This document shows positions 50,071-61,860 of a stretch of DNA of 64,000 bases, piece by piece. Position numbers and translations under genes: made by a program. The notes under the pieces are model-generated. The model worked only from the letters and a program-made list of their open reading frames with translations, searched no databases and was not told the DNA's origin. The stretch is from Cardinalis cardinalis (lineage: Eukaryota; Chordata; Aves; Passeriformes; Cardinalidae), in the NCBI GenBank assembly GCA_014549065.1, contig JACDOX010000008.1, forward strand, positions 5,125,922 to 5,189,921, written 5' to 3'. Each line of letters opens with the position of its first letter. The first letter of the stretch is position 1.

Positions 50071-50170
50071 ATTGAAGACATNGTTACGAGAATGCAAGAT
50101 GACAAAACAGGTGGAGTTCCCATCCGCACTGTCAAGAGCTTTCTGTCCAAAATCCCCAGCGTGGTCACTG
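50071..50170 (+). CDS. RGS6: RGS6 exon, start of DEP domain
   Basis: This exon encodes part of regulator of G-protein signalling 6, a cytosolic and membrane-recruited GTPase-activating protein for Gi/o alpha subunits. RGS6 works as an obligate complex with G-beta-5 and is anchored through its N-terminal DEP-DHEX module by R7BP-type adaptors. The 100 bases start in phase 0 and end in phase 1, and code for 33 residues plus the first base of a Gly codon. The peptide includes RMQDDKTGGVPIRTVKSFLS followed by KIPSVVTG. From memory of the family, the TGGVPIRTV and PSVVTG variants fit RGS6; RGS7 has a shorter, different form at both places. The exon corresponds to roughly residues 29-62 of the long mammalian isoform, the first part of the DEP fold. 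Acceptor (CTTTTGGCAG) and donor (CTG|GTAAGA) are both strong. One masked base (50082) makes the fourth codon ATN, normally Ile. Other exons, including the RGS catalytic domain, are outside the window. Confidence 0.96.
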
Positions 50171-51417
50171 GTAAGAACTGCAATTGGCAGAGAAGAGAAT
50201 GTGAGCTGGTACTTGCTGGCTCTAAACAAACATACTAAAGCCACAAAAAAGAAGAAATGTGGGGCAAAAAATGCCCCCCTCTGCTTAATTTTTCTATATG
50301 TTATTCTGTTACAGGCTGAAGTAAGATTCCTTACACCCGAACAAAGATTCCTTAGTTCTGTTTTAGTAAACAAGCATTTCTATTTCTTTGGGGTGAGTTA
50401 TTAAAAAATGTTATGTATCAAAGTATCACCAGTCAGAGTTATTCCCTATGACNGAGGTATGACAATCTTACCTAAGAGGTCGCGAAAGAAAATTGAAGTT
50501 GTTTCCTTGTTCATAACCAAATACTCTTACTGGACTTTGATCACAGGTTGGGGAATGTGAAATACCTTTTATGCATGTGTGCTGCTTTGTTAAAGCTCTG
50601 TGTACAAAAGTGTGGAGGGTGCAAAATGGGGAGTTAGAGTACAAAACCATCCCTCCACATATTTCCAGAGTATCTTCCAATGCAACGAAGACCTCTGCCA
50701 TTGATAGATGATGAGTTTATTCAGGGTGATGTAAATTGTATGGAGGATTTTGTACCTGGGTTTCTGGTACCTGTTTTCACTGACTAAGTAGTAGTGCTCC
50801 TGAAGGTTCCTGGGGAAAATAATCATTTATCTGATTTGAAAACTCATTCCATAAGCTCAAGTCTGCAATNCACAGACTGGATGTCTTAAGATTGACTCAG
50901 CTAAAAGAGGTTTCTGATATTCTGGTTAAAATTCATAGCTTTAAAAAGGTAATCAATCTAGTCACCAAGCCACTGTGTGTTACTCAAAAGAAAATAGGAG
51001 ACCTCACAGGATTTTTAAACCATGGTTAGCAGTTCTCTGGNGTGATGGAAACGTCTCCCAATTCTGGAACAGCAGCTGCAATTGCATCGTCCTGAAATGG
51101 CTGGTTTTCACAACACAGAGATTTATGAAAAGATGAAGATAAAATAAGAACAAAACTTCTCTCCAAAGCCCATAGAAATTCTTATATTTGGAGAGGAACA
51201 AGCTCAGTACCATTCCCTTCAGGTGATTTGAAGGCAGTTCCCATGGACAGNTCATGAAGCCTCTGAATTTGAAAAGTATGGGAAAATAACAGCCCAGTGG
51301 AGAGCCCAAAGTTTTCTCCTTTTGTTAGTTTTCCTTTCAGATGCATAGATCTGCCTGTTTGTAGACCAAAACCAAAAGCAAAGTATGTATGCTATCAGTG
51401 ATTGGCTATAANAGATA
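50171..51417. other. RGS6 intron, 5' part
   Basis: The intron opens with the consensus donor GTAAGA. The remainder is unremarkable AT-leaning sequence with no exon or repeat that I recognise. Confidence 0.8.
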
Positions 51418-51828
51418 GGTGAAGAGGCAGGAGCACCTACATTTGAATGGAAGCTGAGGGCACTGGGTTTGTTCAGTCTGGGGAAGGAAAAGCTGAAGGG
51501 AATGAGAGGCTACAAAGACGGGGTCAGATCCTTTCTCAGGAGTGCATGTTGAAAGTACCAAAGACAATCTGCACAAGCTGTGGGGAAAGAAATCCCAACT
51601 AGATTTACATATAGGAAGAAAGTTGTTTATGGTCAGAGCACGTGAGCATGGACCCAGTGTCCCTGCTGTGGAGGAGCTGTGGAATCAGTGTTTTGCAGCT
51701 GTTCAGAAACCCCTGGGCTCAGCTGAACTGAGCAGTCTGACCTAACTGTTCATTTGGCCTTGCTTTGTGTAAAGGTTGGATGAGACAACTTTNAGAGAAT
51801 CCTTCCAACCTGAATTACTCTTACGGTC
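51418..51828 (+). mobile_element. CR1 LINE, truncated and diverged 3' end
   Basis: Forward-strand CR1 landmarks appear in order. A 'tgtttcagtctgggg'-like block (here GTTTGTTCAGTCTGGGGAAG) opens it, followed by 'aaaagctgaagggaatgag' and a 'ggaagaaagttgtttatggtcag' block. Near the end come 'ggttggatgagacaactt' and 'gagaatccttccaacctgaattactc', the usual CR1 tail. The middle is more diverged than in the copy at 61.5 kb. No open frame of the element remains. Confidence 0.85.
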
Positions 51829-54800
51829 AGTGGATACTCAGTTTTAGCGCTTGTCTAATTCCACACAATGTAATGAACACATGAGAAGAACTTGTATTTT
51901 CAAAAAATTTGTACTTCCTCTTGGGAAGAGCTCAATTCTAGACCATGGCATTCTCACACACTTTTTATTTCTACCTGAAAAATGGAACAGCAACNCTGAG
52001 ATGTGATTTACTTGGCAGTCTCACAGTGACTGTGATTAACAGGGATTTATTTTTGCTTGACACTTCTATTGTAATTGCTTCTCACAGGAGAAATATAAAA
52101 TCTTAAAGGAAAAGAAATATTACAGGAGTGCCTTGGCGCTCCAAACAGGCAACTCTGTTTATAGTACAGCGAAGTGGGTGTTTGATTTAAAGTTTGAATA
52201 CCAAGGAGAGAACTGCTTGTCTCTGTTTTGCTTTCATCTGTCCTGATGCCTTAGGTGTGAATGAGGTATTGGGTAACACAAGGAGAAGAAGCCTCAGGGA
52301 GTTANCAATAATGGTCTTCTCTTGGCAACAGGAATCTGGGAAAAGGGATGAAAAAACTTTTTTTGAATGTATGATGAGTTTGTGCAGGTATGCTATGCCA
52401 AAGACACATTTCAATCTGCTCTGGAAGTAGNTTTTCCTCTCCCCTTCCCAGTCTTTTGGCTCACAGTAGGTCAGTCAAAGGAGGACACATCGCACCATTA
52501 TCTTCTTGGTAAGGTCTTCACTTTTACAGGCAAGCCACAGAGAATGAAAGTAGGATGGGACCAGTCTGGGTGGCTCCTGTGTGCATGTGTCAGACATTGT
52601 CCAATGTTCAGTTTAGAGTATGGAATATAGAAAAAAAAGCCTGAGGGCAGATTTTGAGTAGTGCTGTGATCCGTGCCCAGAATAGGTTGTCAGCCAATGC
52701 ACATAATGGCAGCTGCTGCAGTAGATGGAGTTGCATGTTTCTCTTCTAGTGAGAAAAAATTTTCTCAGTAAAGCTTTTGTTTCTGTAGATGAATTGTTAA
52801 TTCTGTTTTCACAGTTATTGGACTGTTCTAGGAACATCTCATTATAGTAACCAGCAACAAAACTGGCTTTCTTATCTTCTTTTCAATTTTCATATAATTG
52901 CGTCTTAAAAGTAACCTCATTTTTGGCNGGAGGACCAAACACATATACTTTTTTCTCTCACTGGTTCAGACTTGGTCTTATACAACATTGCCAAAACAAG
53001 GAAGGAAGTCAGTGCTTCAACAGCAGAGCTTTCCAGTACAAAAAGCCTCCTTCATGCTTCCCAGTTTGCCACACATTCCTAACCTCGTTGCGGATTCTCC
53101 TGTTTTGTGTCCTGTCTGATCCTGTGTATCAGCATCTTTGCTACCATAATCCAAGGGAGACATGCAGTTTAAAACCTTTGCACTAGTCTGCCTTCCTCCC
53201 AAGAGGTTTCGATACGGCTTCGTTCTGATCCATACCCCCTGACTTGAAGCATGGCTGTCCCCACAGCTCCATTTGGAATGATACCTCCTCCCAGCAGCAG
53301 TCCCATGGCCGGTCCCTTGCTCCTGCACGGCTCCTGAGCCTCACCTCAGCACTCGCTTGTCTTCCTGCTCTGCTCCCAGCTCTGCCTTCGTCACTGTGGG
53401 TCGATTGGNGAGTTATGTCCTGCCTCTCCTGGCTTGGATTGAGTGCTGCCATGCAAGCTTAGTGCACACAGCCCTGCCAGTGCACTTCACTCCTGTCCTG
53501 CCACATCTGTCTTACATAAGCCCTGGACCTCTCTCAGCAGAAAGTGCCAGTTTCACTGAAATGTGCCAGATGGCCTGTCACTACTAGAGACTCATGAGCT
53601 AAACCAAGTTTAAACTGCTGTGTGTCTCTGTCTGAAGAAGCCAGCATGTGTCTTGGCAAGTGCCCATGGAGTTGTCCCAGAACACATCAGAATGTCACTT
53701 ACTCAAAGAAAATGCATTTGGCTGGAGTATGGAAAGCCCACGGTGTTGTGAAAGAGAGACTTTATTATTGAAAATGTTCCCTGATGTAGTTCAAAACAGT
53801 CATGTTCTGCTGGAGAACTTATATATCCATTGAGAAATTGGCTCCCTTGGGGCCAGTCTGAGGGTGTTTGTTGCCTTTTCCCTTCAGAGGAGGTCAAGCA
53901 CATCTCTCATCCAGATACAGCAGTCACAGACCCAAGGGAGAAATAAGTTCCTCCTGTCCAGAGTTTGAATGGCCCCTGTTCAGGTGTGAAAAGAAAAAAG
54001 GTTCTTGTNGCATGGGGAACAGGTTTAGGACTGGCAATGGTGGAAAGAGCCAGCATCCATCACCTAGCAGGGCCTGGAGAGCAGGCTGCAAGGCTGAGTG
54101 CTTGGCCAGAACGTTTGCTTTCTTAATTTTTCTTTTCAAGGATAGAACTTGCCTTGGTGCCTTATGGAAACTACGATCATTGGGACCNGAGCCTCCATGA
54201 GCTGACTACCAATAGATTTGGCTTTCCTAGGCTGTCTGTCCAGCTGCCTGCATCACCTTAATACAGGGCTTTCAGTGCAGGACTGAGTCTGATACAGATT
54301 TCCCTCAGCATTTGGGTAGTTTTGTTCTAGATATTCTGTCTTTCCTCTGTAGTTCTGCTTTGAAAAATAGGACANTTGAAAGGTGGTACTGACTCTGTTA
54401 CAGACAGTTAATAGATTTAAATAGCCCCAAATCTAAACCAAGTTCCATCTTCNGCTCAGCAGGAATTAGTCTATTTAGTTAAAACAAGCAAAAAAAGGCC
54501 ACCAACGGGCAAACAAAAAAACCTCCAAAATTTAAATCAATATCCAAACTAATACTGGGTGTTTACAGATTTGTGAAGGATATAAAGAACATGCTCGTGG
54601 GTTAAAATTGACATATGTTTATATGTGCATACTGTGTAATTTTTGATGGTTATCCACATTTCTAAAGAGCAGATGCTGCAGAGTAAATTCAACNGTTTAG
54701 CAATTGCTTGGTGGAAACTGGCTTGCCAAATACAAGTTGGTTGGGCATACAAATCCATTTATTTCTCNTTAAAAAATCAATTGTTCTGAGCAAGTTGCAT

Positions 54801-57800
54801 TTAAACTAATTCAAGACTATGCTTCTTCATAACAACTTACATTTCCTTCTTTTATGCATCTCTTCAAATTGCACCCAGTGGAAATGTAATCCCTCCATCC
54901 CTCAATAAGAAGTCTAGTATTTCAAAGCTGCCCTGAATCACACAGCACTAGACATGTCAGCAATTACATGAGTAGTGCATGTCTTGCAATTAGATTTTTT
55001 TCCTGTAGCTTTCTCTTAAGCTGTCTACTTGCATGCCAGGAGACAAATTAACCCAGTTAAGGAGTCAGACTCTTATGCTGTGTTCATCCTCAGCTCCCTC
55101 CTCTCTCCCTTTTTCTCCTTAAAAGCTGCATCCAGCTTCCTACCTTTCAAATGGTGAGAAGGATGAAGGAAGAGAAGAGGAAAATCAGCTCCCTGAAGTG
55201 TAGCAATTTCGTGCGTGTTGTAAAGACACCTGTTGCAAAGCAATACCTTGTGTAGCAAAAGCTTAAAGGATTTGATTTCAGAGGACAAGGGGGGTAGCAG
55301 ATTAATCAAATAGGATGTGGTCATCAAAGAAATAAGAGAAAGCAATCAGAATTAACATTTTAAACAATGGACATGCANTATATCTCTCTGTGCTTCTGCA
55401 CATGTGTACACCTAAATGCATGTAAATAGTGTGCAAGTTTTGTTAAGAGTAAGCCCAAGAGTAGTTAAGTGTTGTATGCTAAAAAATAACCAAGGACAGG
55501 TTTATGCATTTGTAGGTGCTGTGCAGAGTGAGGACCGCTGGTGTTTGTGTATCACTGCCCTCTGCTGCAGCCAAGCTATTGTGCAGTTCACATCATGCAG
55601 CTGCTCACCTTCCTCACAAGTGCTGTGTCTGTGTTGTGCTTTCCCAGCTCAGGAGTGCATGTGGTGCATTTTGTGTCCTGCTCGTTCCACAGCAGCAGTC
55701 CTTCTGTGCTATGTGGCACGAACCCAGCCCAAATACTGGGGTATGTGTGACTTGACATCTACTCTGGGCTTGGAGGAGAAGGATGGTTTTCATAGCTGGC
55801 TGTTGATGTCACTTCCAGGGTGTCATTCATAATTCTTCATCCTCTTCAGGACTGCTCATCTCCAAAACAGCATGCTTGTACATCACATGAAGCTTATATA
55901 TCCCATAAAAATGCGTGCATGCCCTGTGGTATAAATCAGAATTTATTAAGTAAAATGAACCATCACTTAAAATTATCAAGATTGGACACTCTTCATNACT
56001 ATGTTGTTTCATAAGACAGCACTTGAAAGTAGTTGCACCTGAGATGAAAAATATTGGAGGAAATGCACATCACAGCAAGGGGTGCATTAAAATTTGGCTT
56101 AGGCCACTGGAACACTTACAAAACCCATCCTGAGGCTTTAGTATTTTTTCAGTCAATAAAAAGGTTTCTTAAGTGCTAAAGCCCAGAATATTACGAGAAG
56201 TTTAACTTCTGTACATTAGAATTGTGAAAGTCCTTCCTGGTCCTGCTTGTCCTTGCTGTATTTGAACCTCTGCACCTGTCAAGTGAAGCTATGCTAAATC
56301 AGAAACTTAAATAATTATGCTGCATGGATGTTCCTGTGGCCAAGGAAACGACAATGAAAAATTACCCAAATCACCAAATGATCCAGCTTTATCTTTCTGC
56401 TTTTTCTGGATATCAGAGATGATGTCAGAAAGAAAAGTAAACCCAAGACAACCTTCCAGTCATGTAGGCAAAAATTAGACCACAAAATTACAATTTTTCA
56501 TATTTATGAACATGATTATAAAAATTGCTGGACTGGAAAGCAACAAAAGAGCTATGAGCCTGGAACAAAGCAGATCTATTAAAAATTGCCTAGTATTTTT
56601 TTCTCTACCAAAGTTTGCTTTTTGCTGAAGGACTTTTCAGTCTTTCAGTTGAGACTAAAAGCTGGAATAGAGACAGATTGCATGACAAACTACCTGTTGA
56701 ATTTCAGTGTTTAGATGAATTGGTAATTCAGCTACAATAACAAAAAATCTTAGATATTAAGAAGGGTCTTGTTGCTGACTGTAGTTTTATACTGAAACAC
56801 AGCATCTAGCTGATGGAATATTGTGGCTAATGAATTAAGCATTAAAAAGAAAAGTCAACAATATTTCAATGCCTGTGGAAATACATAGGGATGAATGATT
56901 AATGCTTTTCTGCATTCATCTCATCTTCAAAAGCACAGCTTTATTACAGAAGGTTGTTTCCAGATCTGAATGACACAGCAAAAGAGCAAAGATTAATTAT
57001 AAGAACTGTGTGACTTTGTTTTTTGGATGGGAGTGCTGAGCAAGCAGCCCTCAAGCTGCAATACTTTGCTTCTCCTGTCTTCACTTCTTAGCAACCTGGG
57101 AGTTGTGNGGTGAAGGATCTACCAACACGGTTTTGCTTTATCACACCTCTTGCTTTGTTTCTGCCCTTCCTCCAGAATTCCTGTGGGCTGCAAAGCATCA
57201 GATTCACAGCAGAGCAGCTTTGCTCCTGCTGTGCCTGAGAAGTCACATCCCCCCTGAGGAGGATGTGGGGCTCTGGCCCTTTGACAAGCCAGTTTTACTT
57301 TGAGGTAGCTTAAAAGCAACAATATATGACAGCACAATGATAATCAATAGCAATGAGAAGGCGCATATATTGAGTAGATTGAAAGCCATTACTTTGAATC
57401 TGTTGCTTTAACTCAATCCCATTCCAACCATTAGAAAAATAACCAACTCATATTATTGGATAAATACATCTGCCTCTTTATTCCATGCATAGATTCTCTT
57501 CATTGTTATCTAGAATTCTTTGGCTTTTTTAAGTCAATNTAATTTTTAGGGTATTATTTATTGGGCAGATTCTAACTTGTGTTTTAATTAAAAGTTNATT
57601 TTGCAAAAAAACCCAAGAGTTTCTTCTAGGATTTAAATTTCCTGACTTTAATCAGTGTGTTGTTTTAAAGAAATGCAGAAGTTAGCTTCAATAACTGTAA
57701 ATCCAGGCTCATAAATAACTTCTAGATGTTAGGTTTGATAGGTGAGTATTGTCTGTTTGATATATCTCAGTTACCACATTGAAGTTACTATTAATGTAAC

Positions 57801-59343
57801 TCTTGGGGGTGAGATGAAAAGGAAGGGTTGGCTTTGCTTTTTTGCTTTAAATAGTACAAAGAATTACATAGATCACCAGTTTATTTTTACTACCGTAAAT
57901 AGCCAGAAATCACTGCTGCTGAAAGCTTCGCTGGGCAGTGAGAATACATCTCCACAAGAGGCTGTAGGTGAAGGAGGTTGGCCTGATTCTAGATTGGACA
58001 AACTGTAGGGCCTGGCTCTTGTGAATACCCTGAATGGTTGATGAATACCTTGTTTTATTCTATCTGTTCCAGTAGAAATACACAGCTCTTTGGTCTTTTA
58101 TGTATTTGCACCTGAAAGCACCATAGATTTGGCTTTAGAACCTTCTATAAGAGCAAAGAGGAAAACAAAAAGCTTTCAGGCTTTCCATGCATATCCATTG
58201 CTATAAATATATACATTTGCATGTTTTCTTTGGCTTTTTTTTCCCCTGTGTGGATAAATCTCTCAAAACTGCATGCTGGCTTCCCATGGATTTGTTTTGA
58301 ATATGGTGTGAACTGATGAGCTTGGATATTTTTGATGTATGATTCACTACCACATGCAGAGAAGAAAATTGTATTTTGGTCCTGCAGAGCAATAAAACTA
58401 AGCAATTAGGTCTTTGTTCANTTAATTCCTGTATGGTGGCTGGGTGCTTTCCCACAAGAGAGTCTTGGGATTCAGCTCTTGCAAGGTCACTTGCACTGCA
58501 AGAATTTTCTCCATGTAGATAACTCTACAAAATGACCAGGACTGCAGACTAACGCTNACCTAGGAATGAATAATAAAACTGACAGGAAAACTTTGAGAAG
58601 TTGGTAATGTAACATGCTAAATATACTCATAGGCAAAAAAATAGCATAGACTGATGAGAACAGTAACTNGTGTTTCTAGCAGTGGAAGGTTTTTACATCC
58701 AATTATTGTAGGGTGTTGTGTGGTATTGCATAGAAATTCTGTTATTTTTGCAACTATTTTATTGTGGATAGGATTGTCTCTCTCAGTGATTTTATTGTTA
58801 GTTTGTTTGTTTGTAAACTCAATTGCTTGCTGGNTGATACCAAAATGGTTGTCAAAATCACTGAGTGAATAATTTCTGATGAGTTTTCCTTTCATGATAT
58901 TTTACTTTTGCCCTAACTNTTCAGTAAGTTTCATTCCTACTTCCTGAATAGGTTAGACTGATGGGAAACCACACGTTTTAACGAATGAGACCTGCCAAAT
59001 GTCCAGTGTTTTGTTGAATGCTGTCTATGTTTTTTCTCCTCTGAGAGAGACAGTGACAGGTGTGCTTTCTAAGGAAGCAGTAGTAACCACAGAAAATACA
59101 AGTTATGTTCTGATAAAATTTNGATTACAAGGCTATCATTTTTGAAGCTAATGAATTGGACCATGGCATATTCATCAAAGCTTATTTCTTTTGTCAAGCA
59201 TAAAACCCCCAGAATCTGAAGACAAAATCTTTTAAAATATGTTTTATAATTTTGCATTGCAGCATCTCATGTTCATTGTTTACGCCATTGCTACATGTGT
59301 AGTACATTAGAATTTGGTTTTGTGTTTGTTTGGTTTTTTAAGT
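51829..59343. other. RGS6 intron
   Basis: No exon matching the next part of the DEP domain was found. The region holds AT-rich stretches and a short GTTT repeat at 58801-58814. A moderately GC-rich segment around 53230-53420 is open in several frames, with compositions that look random. The intron identity follows from the exon at 50071-50170. Confidence 0.65.
58801..58814. repeat. (GTTT)3 microsatellite
   Basis: Three GTTT units plus a partial GT lie in a T-rich context. Confidence 0.75.
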
Positions 59344-60062
59344 AGGAAGAGTTGATTTTAGAGCTCCAAAGAACATTAGGTCTTTGACACTCCAGCCTCT
59401 TGTTCCGCAGTCTGTCCTTACATCCAGGGTTACCCCATCCTAGGTGCAGAATCCAGCACTTGTCTTTGTTAAAACTTCATCCATTTGGTGATTGCCCAGC
59501 CCAGTGATTTGTCCTGGTCTCTCTGCAGGACTTCTCTGTCTTCAGGGGAGTCAACAGCTCCTCCCAGTGTAATATCATCAGCAAACTTACTCAGTATGCC
59601 TTCAAGTCCTGCATCCAAGTAATTTTTGAAGATGTTGATGAGAATTGGCCATAAAATGGAGCCCTGGGGAACCCCACTAGTGACCAGTCACCAGTCTGAT
59701 GTCACNCCATTCCCTATAACCCTTCACACCTGGCCTGTGAGCCGGTCGCTCACCCANCACTTGATGTGTTTATCCTGCTGGGTGCTGGACCTTTTGTCCA
59801 GAAGGATCCTGTGAGAGGCAGTATCAAAAGCTTTACTGAAATCCATAAAGATTGCATCAACTGGCTTCCTTTAATCGACTAGGTGGGTTACCTTGTTATG
59901 AAAGGAATTATTGCTGTTGACAAGCAACAGATCAAGGAAGGCATCTTTCCTAGTCGTCACCCTTAGTACTTGTATCATGAAATTACCATCCAGGTGTTCT
60001 GGGGATCTTTTGGATCTGTTTGTTCCAGCTGTGGGGTGTTCCTGTAGTATGTTAGCATGTCT
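59344..60062 (-). pseudogene. CR1 LINE ORF2 fragment, endonuclease joined to reverse transcriptase by deletion
   Basis: Read on the minus strand, this is a dead piece of the CR1 ORF2 polyprotein. From about 60062 down to 59916 it matches the end of the endonuclease region, with TRKDAFLDLLLVN. It then passes straight to the middle of the reverse transcriptase. RT motif A (DFSKAFDT) is at 59820-59843, motif B (GVPQGS) at 59658-59675 and motif C (FADD, the catalytic aspartates) at 59574-59585, all in the normal order. The later WAIT and KF segments and a GNPG-like end follow. The frame has several stops, for example TAA at 59871-59873. Several hundred residues normally found between the endonuclease tail and motif A are missing, with the junction near 59905-59915. 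The element cannot be active. Confidence 0.9.
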
Positions 60063-60363
60063 GGGCACCATCTCTGTCAATGACTTCCTGCTCCCTTGCT
60101 CCCTGCTCAGCCGATTAGGCTGAGGCGCCTGAGGCAGAGGTGTTACTGTAGCCAGGCATCGTAGAGCGAGAGCATCCCCCTCACAGCTCAGGAATCCCCA
60201 TGGCTGGGTGCTGGCTCAAAGCAGGTCGGTTGGGAATAGACATGAAGCCTTGAGCTTCCTCCTCTCTGTGCTGGAGGAAGTCCTCTGGGAAGCCTTGGTG
60301 CCTTCCTGAGGCTCTTAGCATCATTATTCTGTAGTACTGCTCTACCCTCCTCATTCCCGGCAA
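60063..60363 (-). other. Possible 5' continuation of the CR1 copy, unresolved
   Basis: This block directly precedes the CR1 ORF2 fragment in its own orientation. It includes a 60-codon minus frame (60181-60363) with an acidic segment (PEDFLQHREEEAQGF). It may be further CR1 coding or 5' sequence, or part of a different old repeat. I cannot match it with confidence. Confidence 0.3.
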
Positions 60364-61539
60364 ATTTGTAAGGGTTGTGACATTAAAGTTGGGGAAGTGG
60401 GGGGAGAGATCAGAACANTATCTAATGCAATCAGGGGAATAAAGATCAAGAGTGTACCTCTTGCAGCCTCTCTACTGTAGTCAGCCTGCTTATGGAGCCC
60501 TGTGCAAGTTAGATTTGAGCATAACTTCTAATTAGGTATCTGGGTCATGTTAGACATGCTCTTGGTTTGGCATTGATGTTTCTGTGCTCCTACTTAGCTC
60601 TAAATTTGCCAGCTGTTTTCCTTAAATAATTCCACTTTCCACTAAAGGATTGTGTATCTTATGTAATTACACCCACAGTAGTGTGAGGCCAGTCATAGGG
60701 ACACAAAGGTAGAAATAGCTCAGCGTTTTACACCAGCCTTGGCATTCCTTAATGGAATCATTAAAATTTGGATTCCCATCTCTGCTGTGACAAGCCTCTT
60801 TCGCTCTGCTGAGCTCTCATTCATAACATCTAGACTTTGTCAGTTTAGGTGCAGCTCTGGAAACAGCTGTCCTCTGTTGCACTGAGTCCTCTAGGCTTTG
60901 CCTGTCAATCCAGATTAAATTCCTTTTCATTACTTCTCTTCAGCAGTCAAAGGATTTGTTACCAGTCTGGATANATTCAGGGATGAGTTACATGAATTTT
61001 ATTCAAATAGTCTCAGTCCATGANGCATTTTCTGAAACAGGGATTCACATTATGTGAGCTAAACTAGTCACAGCACTTTAGGTGCAGATTGTGAGGATGC
61101 TGGAAAAGTCATGCTGGGGTGCAGAGAACCAGACCAGGAAAAAACTGCATGTGCAGTGACATGCTAGAGATTTGTCAATCTGAGACGACTGTTAAAGCAA
61201 GGTTCATTCCATTAGAGCCCATGCTGTTGAAAGAAACTTAAAAAAAAAAGATGTTTCATTTTGTCAATACTCCGTTCTCTTTTTTGGGATTCCTGGGCTA
61301 TTCTGTTCCTAGAAAAGGCAATGCCCATTTTAGGGACAGTTTATTTGAGAATTGCATCTGCATGTTGCAGTAGGTGCCTTACTATCCCATTTTTAAAAAT
61401 AATTCTCTTTTAAAATTAAGAAATCCTTGTGCTGCTCCTCCTAATTCACTCTTTAGTTCCTGTCTGTTCTTTTTGTGTGTGGTACCTTCCACCATTGGCC
61501 TTGCTCACTATGGTTCCTTCAAGCCCATCTCTGAATGGA
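60364..61539. other. RGS6 intron
   Basis: No gene or clear repeat is present. The AT-rich part at about 60720-60965 has a complex, non-repetitive texture and could be a conserved non-coding element, but this cannot be judged without alignment. Confidence 0.6.
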
Positions 61540-61860
61540 GCCTACAAAAAGGATGAAGAGGGACTNTTTTACAAGGGCATATTGTGGTAGGACAAGAGGG
61601 AATGGCTCAAACTAAAACTGAGTAGGATTAAATTAGATATTAGGAAAAAAAAATTATTTAATGTGAGAGTGGCAAGGCACTGGAACAGTTTTCTCAGAGA
61701 AGCTGTGGATGCCCCATCCCTGGAGGTGTTCAAGTATAGGTTGGATGAGGCTCTGAGCAGCCTGATCTGGTGAAGGGTATCCCTGCCTATGGTAGGGNGT
61801 TTGGAACTAGATGATTTTTAAGGTCCCTTCCCAACCCAAGCCATTTTAGATTATAATAGT
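61540..61860 (+). mobile_element. CR1 LINE, truncated 3' end
   Basis: This is the clearest CR1 tail in the window, in forward orientation. It carries 'gagggact' with 'tttacaagggcat', 'tggtaggacaagagggaatgg', 'aaattagatattagg', 'ggcactggaacag', 'agaagctgtggatgcccc' and 'atccctggaggtgttcaag'. It closes with 'ggttggatgaggctctgag', 'ggaactagatgat' and 'aaggtcccttcccaaccc', ending near 'ccattttagattat'. It is less diverged than the other copies, so probably among the younger ones, but is still 5' truncated and non-coding. Confidence 0.93.

Noticed and set aside
59626..59814. Plus-strand open frame in the 59 kb region
   Set aside because: This is the antisense shadow of the CR1 reverse-transcriptase fragment on the minus strand.
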